NCBI GenBank assembly: GCA_020630735.1
Contig: JAHDIP010000045.1
Span: forward strand, 1 to 32,143
Source of the DNA: Saprospiraceae bacterium
GTDB lineage: Bacteria > Bacteroidota > Bacteroidia > Chitinophagales > Saprospiraceae
Reading direction: 5' to 3'
DNA length: 32,143 nucleotides
Each line of letters begins with the position of its first letter. Position 1 is the first letter of the stretch. Position numbers and translations under genes: made by a program. Positions 1-8,707 of this stretch are shown here, piece by piece. Under the pieces are notes generated by a model. That model was given only the letters and a program-made list of their open reading frames with translations. It searched no databases and was not told the DNA's origin.

Positions 1-853
1 CATCAGTTCCAAACATATATTCAGAAATCTCGAATTTTTGTTGTAGTTCTACAGGGTTTAAGGAGTTAGTAAAGCTCATTGTATATTCTCCCATGTCAAC
101 AGGCGTATAAGGGTCAAACATAACAGTTACCGTACTATCTACTAAAAGAGAAGGAACAAGAACACTAAAGTTTTCTACGTTACCATTCGGATCGGTAATA
201 TCCAAATTAACAGCGACATCAGTAGCATCAACACCAGTAGAGTTGACTAAAGAAACTTCGGTAATATCCAAAGGAACAATCTGACTTTGCGGAGTCGTAT
301 AGTGGTACAAGCCAAGCGCATCATAAAATGCAGGAACGAACATAGTAATGTTCACAGTTTCACCATTTTCCATAGCAGTTAGAATGGTTTGGCAATCTTC
401 TAAAGAAATACCACCAGACGGAATAGTAGCCAGTCCGCCAAAATCACCACCAGCAGCCATACCAAAAGCTCCATCACCAGGAACATTATTACAAATAACA
501 GCCGCAATCGCACCAGATTGTTGAGCACGATAAACTTTATCACTAAAGAAACAAGCTCCTCTACTGATTAAGGCAATTTTACCAGTAAGTTCCATATTAT
601 TTGTAACAGTATCACAAGCCATATTGGGTAAGTCACCATCAGCATTACCTAAAGTATCAGTAACTACTTCAACAAGATCACCAGTAACGGATTCACCAAA
701 AGTAAGATTACCACCAAAATCATCAGCAGGAGCACCAACTTCGATAGCTCCAGAAATACCTGAAGGTGCATTGATCTCAAAACGAAGACCATCTTGAGCA
801 CTAAGATTGAACGCTAAAACGGTACAAAAGAGGAAAGTAAAAATTCTTTTCAT
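1..853 (-). CDS. Secreted PA-domain protein, C-terminus cut by window edge
   Basis: The reading frame starts at the ATG at 853 and stays open to the window edge, giving 284 codons with the C-terminus missing. The first 19 or so residues (MKRIFTFLFCTVLAFNLSAQ) form a signal peptide ending at an Ala-Gln junction typical of Bacteroidota exported proteins. Residues of about 65-170 resemble a protease-associated (PA) domain: a cysteine in NMACDT, then GKIALISRGACFF, then a segment rich in Gly and Ala around AAVICNN, and SGGISLEDCQ. PA domains often sit in secreted peptidases or in large multidomain T9SS proteins, but no catalytic domain is visible in the part present. The tail looks like the start of an Ig/CARDB-like beta domain (DITEVSLVNSTG). 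It is transcribed away from another exported protein. A T9SS sorting domain probably lies beyond the edge; that is inference. Confidence 0.85.
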   Translation of the reverse strand, partial: MKRIFTFLFCTVLAFNLSAQDGLRFEINAPSGISGAIEVGAPADDFGGNLTFGESVTGDLVEVVTDTLGNADGDLPNMACDTVTNNMELTGKIALISRGACFFSDKVYRAQQSGAIAAVICNNVPGDGAFGMAAGGDFGGLATIPSGGISLEDCQTILTAMENGETVNITMFVPAFYDALGLYHYTTPQSQIVPLDITEVSLVNSTGVDATDVAVNLDITDPNGNVENFSVLVPSLLVDSTVTVMFDPYTPVDMGEYTMSFTNSLNPVELQQKFEISEYMFGTD

Positions 854-999
854 AATATCTTTTTTTAATTAAAAATAGAACAATTTATTTATATGATAAA
901 AAGTTAATAATAGATTTGTAATAAAGATTGCTATTAGACTAAGTTTTCTAGAAGAAATCTTAGATTACAGATTATTAAAATTAATCTATTATTAAGTCT

Positions 1000-1033
1000 C
1001 AAAAATAATATAAATTAATTGATTTTTATCAAA
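1000..1033 (-). promoter_or_regulatory. Candidate Bacteroidota promoter for the PA-domain gene
   Basis: Read on the minus strand, TTTG (1033-1030) is followed after 22 bases by TATTTTTG (1007-1000), matching the TTTG / TAnnTTTG pattern of the primary sigma factor in Bacteroidota. It would give a leader of about 140 bases. In DNA this AT-rich such matches arise by chance, so this is a candidate only. Confidence 0.35.
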
Positions 1034-1072
1034 GTGTTAAATTTAATTCGTCTGTATTGATACAATTATTAC

Positions 1073-1080
1073 TACTTTTG
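1073..1080 (+). promoter_or_regulatory. Candidate -7 box for the T9SS cargo gene
   Basis: TACTTTTG matches TAnnTTTG. The nearest upstream TTG (1057-1059) is only 13 bases away, shorter than usual, so the -33 element is uncertain. The leader to the ATG at 1203 would be about 115 bases. Confidence 0.25.
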
Positions 1081-1202
1081 GTCAATTATTCTCCAAATCG
1101 ACAAAGACAGGCATAATTAATTTCTTCGATATGATAATTTCTTATATTTTTAAGAGAAAATTGATTTTTTTGTCAAACGAACATTTATTAAATTCCTAAA
1201 AT

Positions 1203-3116
1203 ATGAAAAGAAGTTTAACCCTTTTTCTGATACTGCTAATGGGGTCCACCATGATTTTTGCACAATCTGTAATGACTAAAAGTCAAAATAGACACTTGAT
1301 AAAACGTAGTCTTAATATTCCTCCTGTAGTAGAATTAGAAACAAATCAATCTGCTGAAACACCAGATAATCAACCCGAACAATTAGTCTCGAATCGCTTT
1401 GAAACCATTGTCGGTAGTACCCGCTTTGACGTACAGACTTATGGAACTATGCCTAGCCGTATTGTTAATTATGGCGATAATCTTGTCTCACTTATTTGGC
1501 TAACAGGATTAGATGATGCTGGTGGTTTTGGAGACCGTGGTACAGGTTACAATCATTATGATGGTTCCTCTTGGGGGCCTGTAAGTGGCGATCGTATTGA
1601 ACCCGATATCCGCTCTGGTTTTCCTGCATTTACTGTTACAGGAAGTGGCAACGAAATAGTATGCAATCACAAAACTCCCGTTCCATATGAGCATCGTACA
1701 TATACTAAAGCGGCTGGTTCTACTGATTTTGTAGAGGCAACTGTTCCTAATAATGTACCAGGTGGTATGCTTTGGCCTCGTATTGCCGCTAGCGGAGATA
1801 ATGTACACGTAATTGGTGTTACTACGCCTGTCGAATTTGGCGGATCTGTATATGAAGGAGCCGATACTCATTTATTATACTATCGTTCTCAGGATGGTGG
1901 AGCTACTTGGGATATTCAAGATATGGTAATTCCTGGATTGGATACTGTTTCTTGGACTACTTTTCCGGCTGAATCTTACTCTATAGATGCAAAGGACGAT
2001 GTAGTAGCTGTACTTATGAATGACCAATGGGGAGATGTCGCTTTATTTAAGTCTGTGGATAATGGAACAACTTGGGAAAAAACAATCATTAACGATTTTC
2101 CATTAGACAAATACGTTGATGATTCTGGCTATACTTTTGCCGATATCGGAGGGTTTGATACGAATGGTCCTGGTGCTTTTGTCGAATCTCCTACCTTAAC
2201 AGACTCTTTGGCCATCCGAACAACTGATGGAACAGGGAATTTAATTATTGACGAAAATGATAAGGTGCATGTTTGTTTTGGTGAAATGTATGTAACAGAC
2301 GATTTTGCAGGTGCAGGTACCTTTTTCTATCCTTCTTGGAGTGGTTTATTGTACTGGAATGAGGATATTCCTACCGATTCTTTACGGTATATAGCTGATC
2401 TAGTTGATTATGGTGAAGATGAGGTTTTTGATTTTGCGGGTGATATAGCATTTTATGGCTCTAGCCAAACAAGTCATCCTTCTTTTGGAATAGATGTGGC
2501 AGGAAACTTATTTATCTCCTACTCAGGTGTTGCCGAAGGTTTTATATACGAAGATGATGATCAGAATTTTAGACACATCTATTTATTATCTTCTGAAGAT
2601 AATGGCGAAAACTGGTCAGCTCCAACAGATATCACTAGCCCAACTTATATTGAAGAATTTTATGAACTAATGGAAACAGTCTTTCCATCAATAGCACGTC
2701 ATGTTGATGATAAAGTTCACCTTGTCTTCGAACGTGACTTTAGACCTGGACTTGGCGTTTGGGGAGATGAAGATCCTTCTACTTTTAATGATATTTGTTA
2801 TATCGCTGTAGGAAAAGAGGATTTAGTAACTGTTAGCACGGAAAATATCATTAGTGCTGATAAGATCGAATTTACACTTAGTCCTAATCCAGCTAAAGCT
2901 TTTACTTCGATCAATTATACTTTAGATAAACAAGAGGAAGTGACAATTGAAGTATTTAATATTGCTGGACAAAGAATAAATACCATCTTTAAGGCTAAGC
3001 AACTAGTAGGCACACAGTCTCATATGCTTAACTTGGAAAACTATGCTACTGGTGTTTACTTTGTTAATATAACGCTAGGAGATAAAATTGCTACTCAAAA
3101 GTTGGTGGTAAAATAA
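1203..3116 (+). CDS. Secreted Asp-box (sialidase/BNR-like) repeat protein with T9SS sorting domain
   Basis: A 637-residue exported protein. Residues 1-20 are a signal peptide cut before Gln21. Three Asp-box motifs (SxDxGxxW type) are visible: SQDGGATW at 229-236, SVDNGTTW at 284-291 and SEDNGENW at about 464-471, each at a turn expected in a beta-propeller of the sialidase/BNR type. The last 80 residues carry a type A T9SS sorting domain: LSPNPAKAF at about 559-567, FNIAGQR at about 585-591, YATGVYFVNI at 614-623 and a final KLVVK. It is therefore probably exported to the periplasm by Sec, moved across the outer membrane by T9SS, and released or anchored at the surface. Asp boxes alone do not show sialidase activity; I see no Arg triad or FRIP motif. 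The gene is monocistronic, ending at a strong hairpin terminator. Confidence 0.9.
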   Translation: MKRSLTLFLILLMGSTMIFAQSVMTKSQNRHLIKRSLNIPPVVELETNQSAETPDNQPEQLVSNRFETIVGSTRFDVQTYGTMPSRIVNYGDNLVSLIWLTGLDDAGGFGDRGTGYNHYDGSSWGPVSGDRIEPDIRSGFPAFTVTGSGNEIVCNHKTPVPYEHRTYTKAAGSTDFVEATVPNNVPGGMLWPRIAASGDNVHVIGVTTPVEFGGSVYEGADTHLLYYRSQDGGATWDIQDMVIPGLDTVSWTTFPAESYSIDAKDDVVAVLMNDQWGDVALFKSVDNGTTWEKTIINDFPLDKYVDDSGYTFADIGGFDTNGPGAFVESPTLTDSLAIRTTDGTGNLIIDENDKVHVCFGEMYVTDDFAGAGTFFYPSWSGLLYWNEDIPTDSLRYIADLVDYGEDEVFDFAGDIAFYGSSQTSHPSFGIDVAGNLFISYSGVAEGFIYEDDDQNFRHIYLLSSEDNGENWSAPTDITSPTYIEEFYELMETVFPSIARHVDDKVHLVFERDFRPGLGVWGDEDPSTFNDICYIAVGKEDLVTVSTENIISADKIEFTLSPNPAKAFTSINYTLDKQEEVTIEVFNIAGQRINTIFKAKQLVGTQSHMLNLENYATGVYFVNITLGDKIATQKLVVK

Positions 3117-3594
3117 ATACTACGACTTTGAAGGTTTTTACTGTTTAAGGACCCTTATTTTTCTCAATGGTAGTTTGGTAAATTAAAGTTACTAAACCTT
3201 CAATTGGGTTAGGTCTGGAAATTGGATAAAACCTTAACAGGAGTCATACTGAATGTTTGAATAGATGATTCGGTATGACTCCTGTTTTTATACTTTTCAA
3301 ACAAAAGGAGTGGCAACACTACTCGTTTTAGTTAAAATTAAGTGTTAAAAACTGTTAAGTACAATATATAAGAAGCTTAATATGTTAAATTTGTAGAGAA
3401 ATTTAGACCTTTTTTGACATTTCCTGTGCAACCTTTCTTCATTTGATTTGTCTTTTATAGTAAGTGGTCGGTTTTTAGACGATTTTTGTCGAAAAAAATG
3501 ACCTTTTCATAAATTTTAACATACTTTATCATAAAGATCCCAAACGATTTATAACCCTAATTATTTGCTAAGATAAACTAAACCAAAACCACAG
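3117..3594. other. 478-base intergenic region
   Basis: The first part holds the terminator of the T9SS cargo gene at 3237-3290. The rest is AT-rich and holds no credible gene. A TAAATTTG box (3386-3393) and a GCAACC followed by TTTC (from 3428) could belong to promoters of the small downstream gene, but neither has a convincing partner element. Confidence 0.5.
3237..3290 (+). terminator. Strong hairpin terminator after the T9SS cargo gene
   Basis: An 18-base arm at 3237-3254 (ACAGGAGTCATACTGAAT) pairs with 3268-3285, with 17 Watson-Crick pairs plus one G-T pair and a 13-base loop. It is followed directly by TTTTTA. It lies 120 bases after the stop codon, so a long 3' tail is transcribed. Confidence 0.85.
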
Positions 3595-3810
3595 ATGAAA
3601 AAATCGACTCTCCAATACGTACTTTTTACTTGCTTACTCATATTAAGCTTAAGTTCTTATATCTTTATCAAAAAGGTTACTGTGGTACAGCCAACTGCTA
3701 CTGAAACAATAGAAGAAACCGCCGATCAAGATAATGATACGGTTTTACCAGATGTAAAAATCATTAAAAAGGTAATACAGAAAGGTAAAGATTATATTTT
3801 TATGTTTTAA
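3595..3810 (+). CDS. Small single-span membrane protein, function unknown
   Basis: A 71-residue product. Residues of about 5-25 (LQYVLFTCLLILSLSSYIFI) form one hydrophobic helix. An acidic linker (ETADQDNDT) and a basic C-terminal stretch (LPDVKIIKKVIQKGKDYIF) follow. The shape of helix, acidic spacer and amphipathic basic tail suggests a membrane-anchored small protein rather than a random frame, and the ATG follows a spaced AT-rich leader. Its last 11 bases overlap the end of the convergent hydrolase gene. I do not recognise a family with certainty and give no function. The gene could be spurious, but no longer frame competes in this stretch. Confidence 0.55.
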   Translation: MKKSTLQYVLFTCLLILSLSSYIFIKKVTVVQPTATETIEETADQDNDTVLPDVKIIKKVIQKGKDYIFMF

Positions 3811-4696
3811 CTTTTCCGACTTTCTTTTTCCAATAACGCATCAAACCTGTTACGCTCATCCAAGAAGGATTAGCCATTTCGTAACGTAGTAATCCATCTT
3901 TGTCAATACCTGCAGCGGTTAAAGTATCTGCAACATATTTCTGAAAAACAGGAACCACTTCTGCTACAGAAGCATCATCTTCCCAATAAGGTTTAATCCA
4001 GTTTGCCCAGTCTAATAAACATTTTTCTAATTCATTTAGATGGCGAGTAATATTTACGACTTTTCCAAAATGCGTTAGATACATGACTTCCAAATCGATA
4101 GACTTGATCAGTCGTATAGAACGTTGCCAATCCTCAATATTAATATCAGGAGGAGGACATGGAGGCATTACGATACCTTTTTCAATTTTTACACCAGCTA
4201 CATCTCCAGCAAATAGAGCCTTACCCACTTGCCAAGCAATATGATGAGTCGCATGACCAGGAGTATGCCAAGCTTTGAAGGTAGTATCTCCAACTTTTAT
4301 CGTTGTACCATGATCGATACTTTTCATTTGTTTTTCTGGTATTGCTTTCATTTCACCCCAAAGACTTTCCATTGCATCCTGATAGATACGCTTGGCTGAA
4401 TCCATTAATTTAGAAGGATCAAGTAAATGCTTATAACCAACAGGGTGTACATAAACTCTAGCCCCCATCTCAGCAAACTTCCAAGCTGCACCAGCATGAT
4501 CAAGATGAATATGCGTAAGGAAAACATGTTTTATATCTTCAACATTAAAACCTTTATCTTCTATAGCTTTTTTTAGCATAGGGTAAGTAGAGTAGGGACC
4601 TGTTTCAATTAAGGCTAATCCATTTCTTGTTTCCACCAAAAAAGCTCCTATGGCTTTTTTTACTTTTTGAAATTCTAAATCAATAATATGTATCAT
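3800..4696 (-). CDS. Metallo-beta-lactamase-fold hydrolase
   Basis: A 298-residue enzyme of the metallo-beta-lactamase (MBL) superfamily. The metal-binding motif THIHLDH is at 61-67 (His62, His64, Asp66, His67). Further ligands fit His148 in PGHATHH, Asp165 in FAGDVAG and His209 in LTHFG, so the two-metal site looks complete. The extra C-terminal helices (about 215-298) resemble glyoxalase-II-like or quorum-quenching-like MBL proteins rather than beta-lactamases. It has no signal peptide, so it is probably cytoplasmic. It is the last gene of the minus-strand cluster, 61 bases after the PLP-enzyme gene. The substrate cannot be told from the sequence; a thioester, lactone or phosphoester hydrolase is possible. 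Confidence 0.9.
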   Translation of the reverse strand: MIHIIDLEFQKVKKAIGAFLVETRNGLALIETGPYSTYPMLKKAIEDKGFNVEDIKHVFLTHIHLDHAGAAWKFAEMGARVYVHPVGYKHLLDPSKLMDSAKRIYQDAMESLWGEMKAIPEKQMKSIDHGTTIKVGDTTFKAWHTPGHATHHIAWQVGKALFAGDVAGVKIEKGIVMPPCPPPDINIEDWQRSIRLIKSIDLEVMYLTHFGKVVNITRHLNELEKCLLDWANWIKPYWEDDASVAEVVPVFQKYVADTLTAAGIDKDGLLRYEMANPSWMSVTGLMRYWKKKVGKVKT

Positions 4697-4757
4697 ATCT
4701 ACGAAGGTACCATTTTATTAAGAATTTTAAGAATATATATCCTTCTTCTTTATACGG

Positions 4758-5831
4758 TTAAAGTTTGGAAATGGTTCTGTTTGAAGTAGTTAAATATGAT
4801 TTTGTTAAGTTGGCACTCATACAAGAGTGTATGGGTAAAACGTATAAAAGGCTTCCGAGCGTACATTGTTTTATGAAATTTTCAGAACATTTTACAGTAC
4901 CATGCTCTTGAGAAATCTTTTTTAGATAGACTTCTTCTATCGGATTTCCCCATCCTTGATCGAGCTGTTGCACAATTTGACCATAATAGATCCCCAATTT
5001 ATCGTCTAATATTCTATCTTTTGAAAAATGTACACCACCTCCATAAATGATCACCTCATTTCGATCTGGATGTAAGGCTACTATAGGACAAGCAAGAGCC
5101 ACTGCAATATCGTCATAATGGCATACCCCTAAATGTTGCATCACTAGATCATAAAACACGAAATTTCCAGGTCGTATTTCGTCCACTCCACTAAAGTCTT
5201 CTACGATGCTGCAAGTGGGTGTATCTCCGATAGATAGCATTGCATTAGGATACCTTGATTTTAGTAATTGGAGTTTAGATACAGTATCTGCATGAATGCT
5301 GCTCAATTCCGCTGTGCTTTTGGCAGCATAACTATGACCTGGGTGGCACAGAAAACCATCAAAAGTCAGTTTTTGAGTAGCATTTATTACAGCCAAGATA
5401 GCATCGATTCGATCAGTAGAGCTAAAATGAATACCTGTTCTATGATAACCAGTATCTATTTTGATAAACAAGTGAATAGGATGCTTTAGTTTATCTTTTA
5501 TAAGATCCAAAGCATCAACAGATTCTACTAGAAGGTTTAATTTAATTTTAGAAGCTAAACTATTGATTTTGTCAATCTCTAAAATATTCATCGGAAAGGC
5601 TACAGTTATATCTTTCCAACCATCCTCCATAAAGTACAGTGCCATATTTAAAGAGGAAACGGTAATTTTATCGACACCATATGCTCTAAACCATCTTCCT
5701 ATTTCATGCGATTGGTGGGTTTTAAAATGTGGACGAAATATCAAATTATTCCTATTGGCCTTATCAGCCATACGTTGGATATTCCGCCTACATTTTTCTT
5801 CGTCTAAAATTAACGTTGGTTCTATAATCAT
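4758..5831 (-). CDS. D-serine dehydratase / D-threonine aldolase-like PLP enzyme
   Basis: A 357-residue fold-type III PLP enzyme. The N-terminal alanine-racemase-like barrel has the PLP lysine at Lys37 in RPHFKTH. IDTGYHRTGI (about 125-134) and GDTPTCS (202-208) are further family segments near the cofactor. The C-terminal beta domain carries EHG (309-311) and PIHSC (333-337); His335 and Cys337 match the zinc ligands known in eukaryotic D-serine dehydratase and in D-threonine aldolases. Family members break down D-amino acids, by dehydration of D-serine or aldol cleavage of D-3-hydroxy amino acids; which of these applies here cannot be decided. The gene starts only 5 bases after the stop of the acyl-CoA dehydrogenase gene, so the two are probably co-transcribed. 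Confidence 0.88.
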   Translation of the reverse strand: MIIEPTLILDEEKCRRNIQRMADKANRNNLIFRPHFKTHQSHEIGRWFRAYGVDKITVSSLNMALYFMEDGWKDITVAFPMNILEIDKINSLASKIKLNLLVESVDALDLIKDKLKHPIHLFIKIDTGYHRTGIHFSSTDRIDAILAVINATQKLTFDGFLCHPGHSYAAKSTAELSSIHADTVSKLQLLKSRYPNAMLSIGDTPTCSIVEDFSGVDEIRPGNFVFYDLVMQHLGVCHYDDIAVALACPIVALHPDRNEVIIYGGGVHFSKDRILDDKLGIYYGQIVQQLDQGWGNPIEEVYLKKISQEHGTVKCSENFIKQCTLGSLLYVLPIHSCMSANLTKSYLTTSNRTISKL

Positions 5832-5836
5832 AACTT

Positions 5837-7636
5837 CTACATAAAATATTCAGCCTTCATTTCTATAGTAAGATTATCTGAACTAGCCAATCGTTCGTGT
5901 AACGCTTTCGTTTTAGGTACCTCATATTCGAAGAAATAACGAAGAGTATGTAACTTACTTTGGTAAAAATTATAATCATCTTCAGGAAGTTCAGCTTGTA
6001 ATGCTTTATCTGCAACAATACCCTGTTTTAGCCACTGCCATGCAATCGTAATTGTTCCAAAATATTCTAAGTATAATGTCGCATCAGCCAAAAAGACTTC
6101 AGGTTTATTATTCATGGCAACTTGTATCAATTGCATAGTCAATTCATGGATAGCTTTCAATCGTTCAGCAAGTTTATCGGCAAAGGGCTTTAAAAATTCA
6201 GAAGACTGAGCTGCAACGATTTCTTTCTGAATTTCTGCCATAAATAATTTCACTGCTTTACCAGAATGCATCATTACTTTACGACCCAACAAATCCATCC
6301 CATGAATACCAGTAGTACCTTCATAAATGGCATTTACACGAATATCTCTGTAGTATTGTTCCAATGGAAAATCATCGCAATAACCTGCGCCACCCAAACA
6401 TTGCAAACCAGCACTGACAGAATGTATACCCATTTCTGAAGGATAAGATTTTGCAATAGGGGTTAGTAGTTCTAAGAGCAAATGAGCATTTTCTTTTTCT
6501 TCACCAGTACTTACAGAAGCAATATCAGCATAATAACTACATTGCAATAATAAAGATAAACTCCCTTCAGTGATTGCTTTTTGGAATAAAAGCATACGTT
6601 TCACATCTGCATGTTCAATGATGAGTACTTGAGGTAAATTCGGATCTTTTTTCGATAAATGTCTTCCTTGTGGGCGTTCTGTAGCATATTGTAATGCTGC
6701 GTAGTAAGCGGCGGTTGCTTGGGCATTGGCGATCATACCTGTAGCTATACGTGCTTCGTTCATCATTTGAAACATATAGGATAATCCTCGGTGAGGTTCG
6801 CCTACGAGATAGCCTCTACAATCATCATTTTCACCAGCCATAATATGAGCAGCTACATATCCTTTTTGTCCCATTTTGCCAAAAATACCAGCAGTGCTAA
6901 CATCGTTGGAAACTAGACGACCATTTTCATTTCGAAGTTTAGGAACGACAAAAAGAGATATTCCTTTTGTTCCAACTGCAGCACCTTTGATGCGAGCTAA
7001 ATATAAATGCACCACATTTTCAGTTGCTTCATGATCACCACCCGATATATAGATTTTTTGACCTTTTATTTTGTAATAACCTTCTTCCGTTTCTTCTGCC
7101 GAAGAGGTGATATCTGTAAGTGAACTGCCGGCCTGAGGTTCCGTAAGTGCCATTGTACCTTGCCAGTCACCTGCATACATTGGAGGTACATAGGTTGATT
7201 TTAATTCTGCTGTTCCGAAAGCTTGAATCAGATTAGAAGCTCCTTGGGATAAAAAAGCATAAGCAGCTGCATTGGCATTAGCAGCATAAAACACGAACAA
7301 GCCTGCATTCATAACTACAAAAGGCATTTGCTGACCACCGTTTTCATAAGTATCATGTGCCGATATCCATCCAGCTTCTGCTAACGTTTTGATAGCAGTT
7401 TTAAGACCTTTATGGACTTTTACAGCACCATCTTCATAGTAGGCTTTGTTTTTATCCATATCTGTATAAATCGGAAATAGATAAGTATCACCAATTTGCT
7501 TTGCAGCATCAAGCGACATATTTATGCCTTCTTTATCATAATCTTGGTAGTACTCAAAGCGATTGAGACTTGCTACATCAAAAACTTCATTTAAAAGAAA
7601 TTTTATGTTTTTTATGCTTACGTATTTTTCAGCCAT
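5837..7636 (-). CDS. Acyl-CoA dehydrogenase, long-form family
   Basis: A 599-residue FAD enzyme that oxidises acyl-CoA at the alpha-beta bond. It is about 200 residues longer than classical acyl-CoA dehydrogenases, as in the AidB/DmdC-type branch. LTEPQAGSS (164-172) and the flavin-contacting KIYISGGDH segment are visible. The expected catalytic base is Glu439 in IYEGTTG. A C-terminal helical extension follows. I chose the ATG at 7636, not the one at 7699, because MAEKYVSIKNIKFLL matches how relatives begin, while the extra 21 residues look like translated leader. It lies 70 bases after the VOC gene. With the divergent 3-hydroxyacyl-CoA dehydrogenase it suggests beta-oxidation of fatty or other acyl-CoAs. 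Exact chain-length preference is unknown. Confidence 0.92.
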   Translation of the reverse strand: MAEKYVSIKNIKFLLNEVFDVASLNRFEYYQDYDKEGINMSLDAAKQIGDTYLFPIYTDMDKNKAYYEDGAVKVHKGLKTAIKTLAEAGWISAHDTYENGGQQMPFVVMNAGLFVFYAANANAAAYAFLSQGASNLIQAFGTAELKSTYVPPMYAGDWQGTMALTEPQAGSSLTDITSSAEETEEGYYKIKGQKIYISGGDHEATENVVHLYLARIKGAAVGTKGISLFVVPKLRNENGRLVSNDVSTAGIFGKMGQKGYVAAHIMAGENDDCRGYLVGEPHRGLSYMFQMMNEARIATGMIANAQATAAYYAALQYATERPQGRHLSKKDPNLPQVLIIEHADVKRMLLFQKAITEGSLSLLLQCSYYADIASVSTGEEKENAHLLLELLTPIAKSYPSEMGIHSVSAGLQCLGGAGYCDDFPLEQYYRDIRVNAIYEGTTGIHGMDLLGRKVMMHSGKAVKLFMAEIQKEIVAAQSSEFLKPFADKLAERLKAIHELTMQLIQVAMNNKPEVFLADATLYLEYFGTITIAWQWLKQGIVADKALQAELPEDDYNFYQSKLHTLRYFFEYEVPKTKALHERLASSDNLTIEMKAEYFM

Positions 7637-7706
7637 TTTTATTGTTTGTTTTTTTGAAAGACCAAAGATAAAGAATGCTTTAAGAAATTCAAATACCATT
7701 ACTTAA

Positions 7707-8096
7707 TCAACTATGATCATCTTTTTTATGAGCTTCATGTTCTTGCGCAGATCTAAATCCAATTAAATTTCCATCAGGATCTCTAAACTTTGCAATAGTT
7801 CCCCAGTCGAATTCATAATAGTCGTATGGTATTGAATGTTCTTCTAAAACCTTACAGGCTTCTTTTACATCAGGAACATTTAAACGCAGACATGTCCGAT
7901 CTCGTTTAGGTAAAGTAACTACGGTTTCTGTAGTCTCATCATCCAATTCGACCATTAAATAACTACCGTGAAAATCGAAACAAGTAAGTTGTTCTCTACG
8001 ATAAAGGACGTCTAGTTTTAATACGTTTTCGTAAAACGCAACACACTTTTCGTATTCAATAGTGTACAATATAAATCCTGTTTGTTGAATAGTCAT
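7707..8096 (-). CDS. VOC (glyoxalase/bleomycin-resistance fold) protein
   Basis: A 129-residue single-unit pair of beta-alpha-beta-beta-beta modules of the vicinal oxygen chelate superfamily. The first module (about 5-55) includes TIEYEKCVAFYENVLKL; the second (about 70-118) ends with the diagnostic FRDPDGNLIGFRS. A likely metal ligand is the Glu in LMVELDD, but the usual N-terminal ligand position is occupied by Leu/Tyr, so metal binding is uncertain. Family members include lactoylglutathione lyases, epimerases and binding proteins, and nothing here picks one. It sits 34 bases after msrB in the same direction. Confidence 0.85.
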   Translation of the reverse strand: MTIQQTGFILYTIEYEKCVAFYENVLKLDVLYRREQLTCFDFHGSYLMVELDDETTETVVTLPKRDRTCLRLNVPDVKEACKVLEEHSIPYDYYEFDWGTIAKFRDPDGNLIGFRSAQEHEAHKKDDHS

Positions 8097-8130
8097 GTTG
8101 TATTAGTTTTATAGTTTAGGCAAATGATCC

Positions 8131-8532
8131 TTACACTTCTTTTGCATTGAACTTTAGTGATACAGAATTGATACAATAACGCTTGCCAGTAGGAGGGGGA
8201 CCATCATTGAAAACGTGGCCAAGGTGTCCGCCACAATTAGAGCAAACTAATTCTGTTCTAGTCATACCATGACTGTTATCCAATTTCTTTTCGATTGAAG
8301 CACTTTCCAATTCTCCCCAGAAACTTGGCCATCCGCAGCCTGAATTGAATTTCTGTTCCGAATCAAATAATTCAAAATCGCAGCCTGCACAAGTATAGGT
8401 GCCTATCTCTTTAAAATTATTGTATTCTCCTGTAAAAGCGCGTTCTGTTCCTTGTTGACGCAATACTCGATAAGCTTCAGGACTAAGTTGGTCCTGCCAT
8501 TCTTTATCCGTTTTTTTTACATTGTATTCCAT
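8131..8532 (-). CDS. msrB: Peptide methionine (R)-S-oxide reductase MsrB
   Basis: A 133-residue single-domain MsrB that reduces R-methionine sulfoxide in oxidised proteins. The structural zinc site is complete: Cys48 and Cys51 in CAGC, Cys97 and Cys100 in CSNC. The catalytic Cys120 lies in KRYCINS, and Cys66 in SGCGWPSFW is a likely resolving cysteine. HVFNDGP (106-112) is also a family signature. No signal peptide is present, so it acts in the cytoplasm, probably recycled by thioredoxin such as the one at 18330-18647. It is the first gene of the five-gene minus-strand cluster and diverges from the 3-hydroxyacyl-CoA dehydrogenase gene. Confidence 0.97.
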   Translation of the reverse strand: MEYNVKKTDKEWQDQLSPEAYRVLRQQGTERAFTGEYNNFKEIGTYTCAGCDFELFDSEQKFNSGCGWPSFWGELESASIEKKLDNSHGMTRTELVCSNCGGHLGHVFNDGPPPTGKRYCINSVSLKFNAKEV

Positions 8533-8569
8533 AATAATATTTTACTCAGTTAAAAAAATCTTGATATTA

Positions 8570-8577
8570 TATTTTTG
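8570..8577 (+). promoter_or_regulatory. Candidate -7 box for the 3-hydroxyacyl-CoA dehydrogenase gene
   Basis: TATTTTTG fits TAnnTTTG and lies in the msrB divergent spacer, giving a leader of about 125 bases. No clean TTTG lies 17-23 bases upstream. Confidence 0.35.
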
Positions 8578-8707
8578 CCTTTAAATCTGGCAGTAGTATA
8601 CTATAATTCTTATGCAAATTCAAAATAAATGCTTGGTTTCATGCCTTATTCTTTTAAAAATCTTTAAATTCGCAGGCATTTCTAAATCAATAAAAATAAA
8701 ACAAAAA

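Larger units (their letters stand above)
854..1202. other. Divergent intergenic region between two exported-protein genes
   Basis: This 349-base, very AT-rich stretch holds no credible gene. It must contain the promoters of both divergent genes. TAnnTTTG-like -7 boxes are visible in both directions. No repeat or RNA gene was recognised. Confidence 0.6.

Noticed and set aside
7637-7699. Upstream ATG adding 21 residues to the acyl-CoA dehydrogenase
   Set aside because: The added residues are hydrophobic leader-like translation with no match to how relatives begin; MAEKYVSIKN is the expected start.
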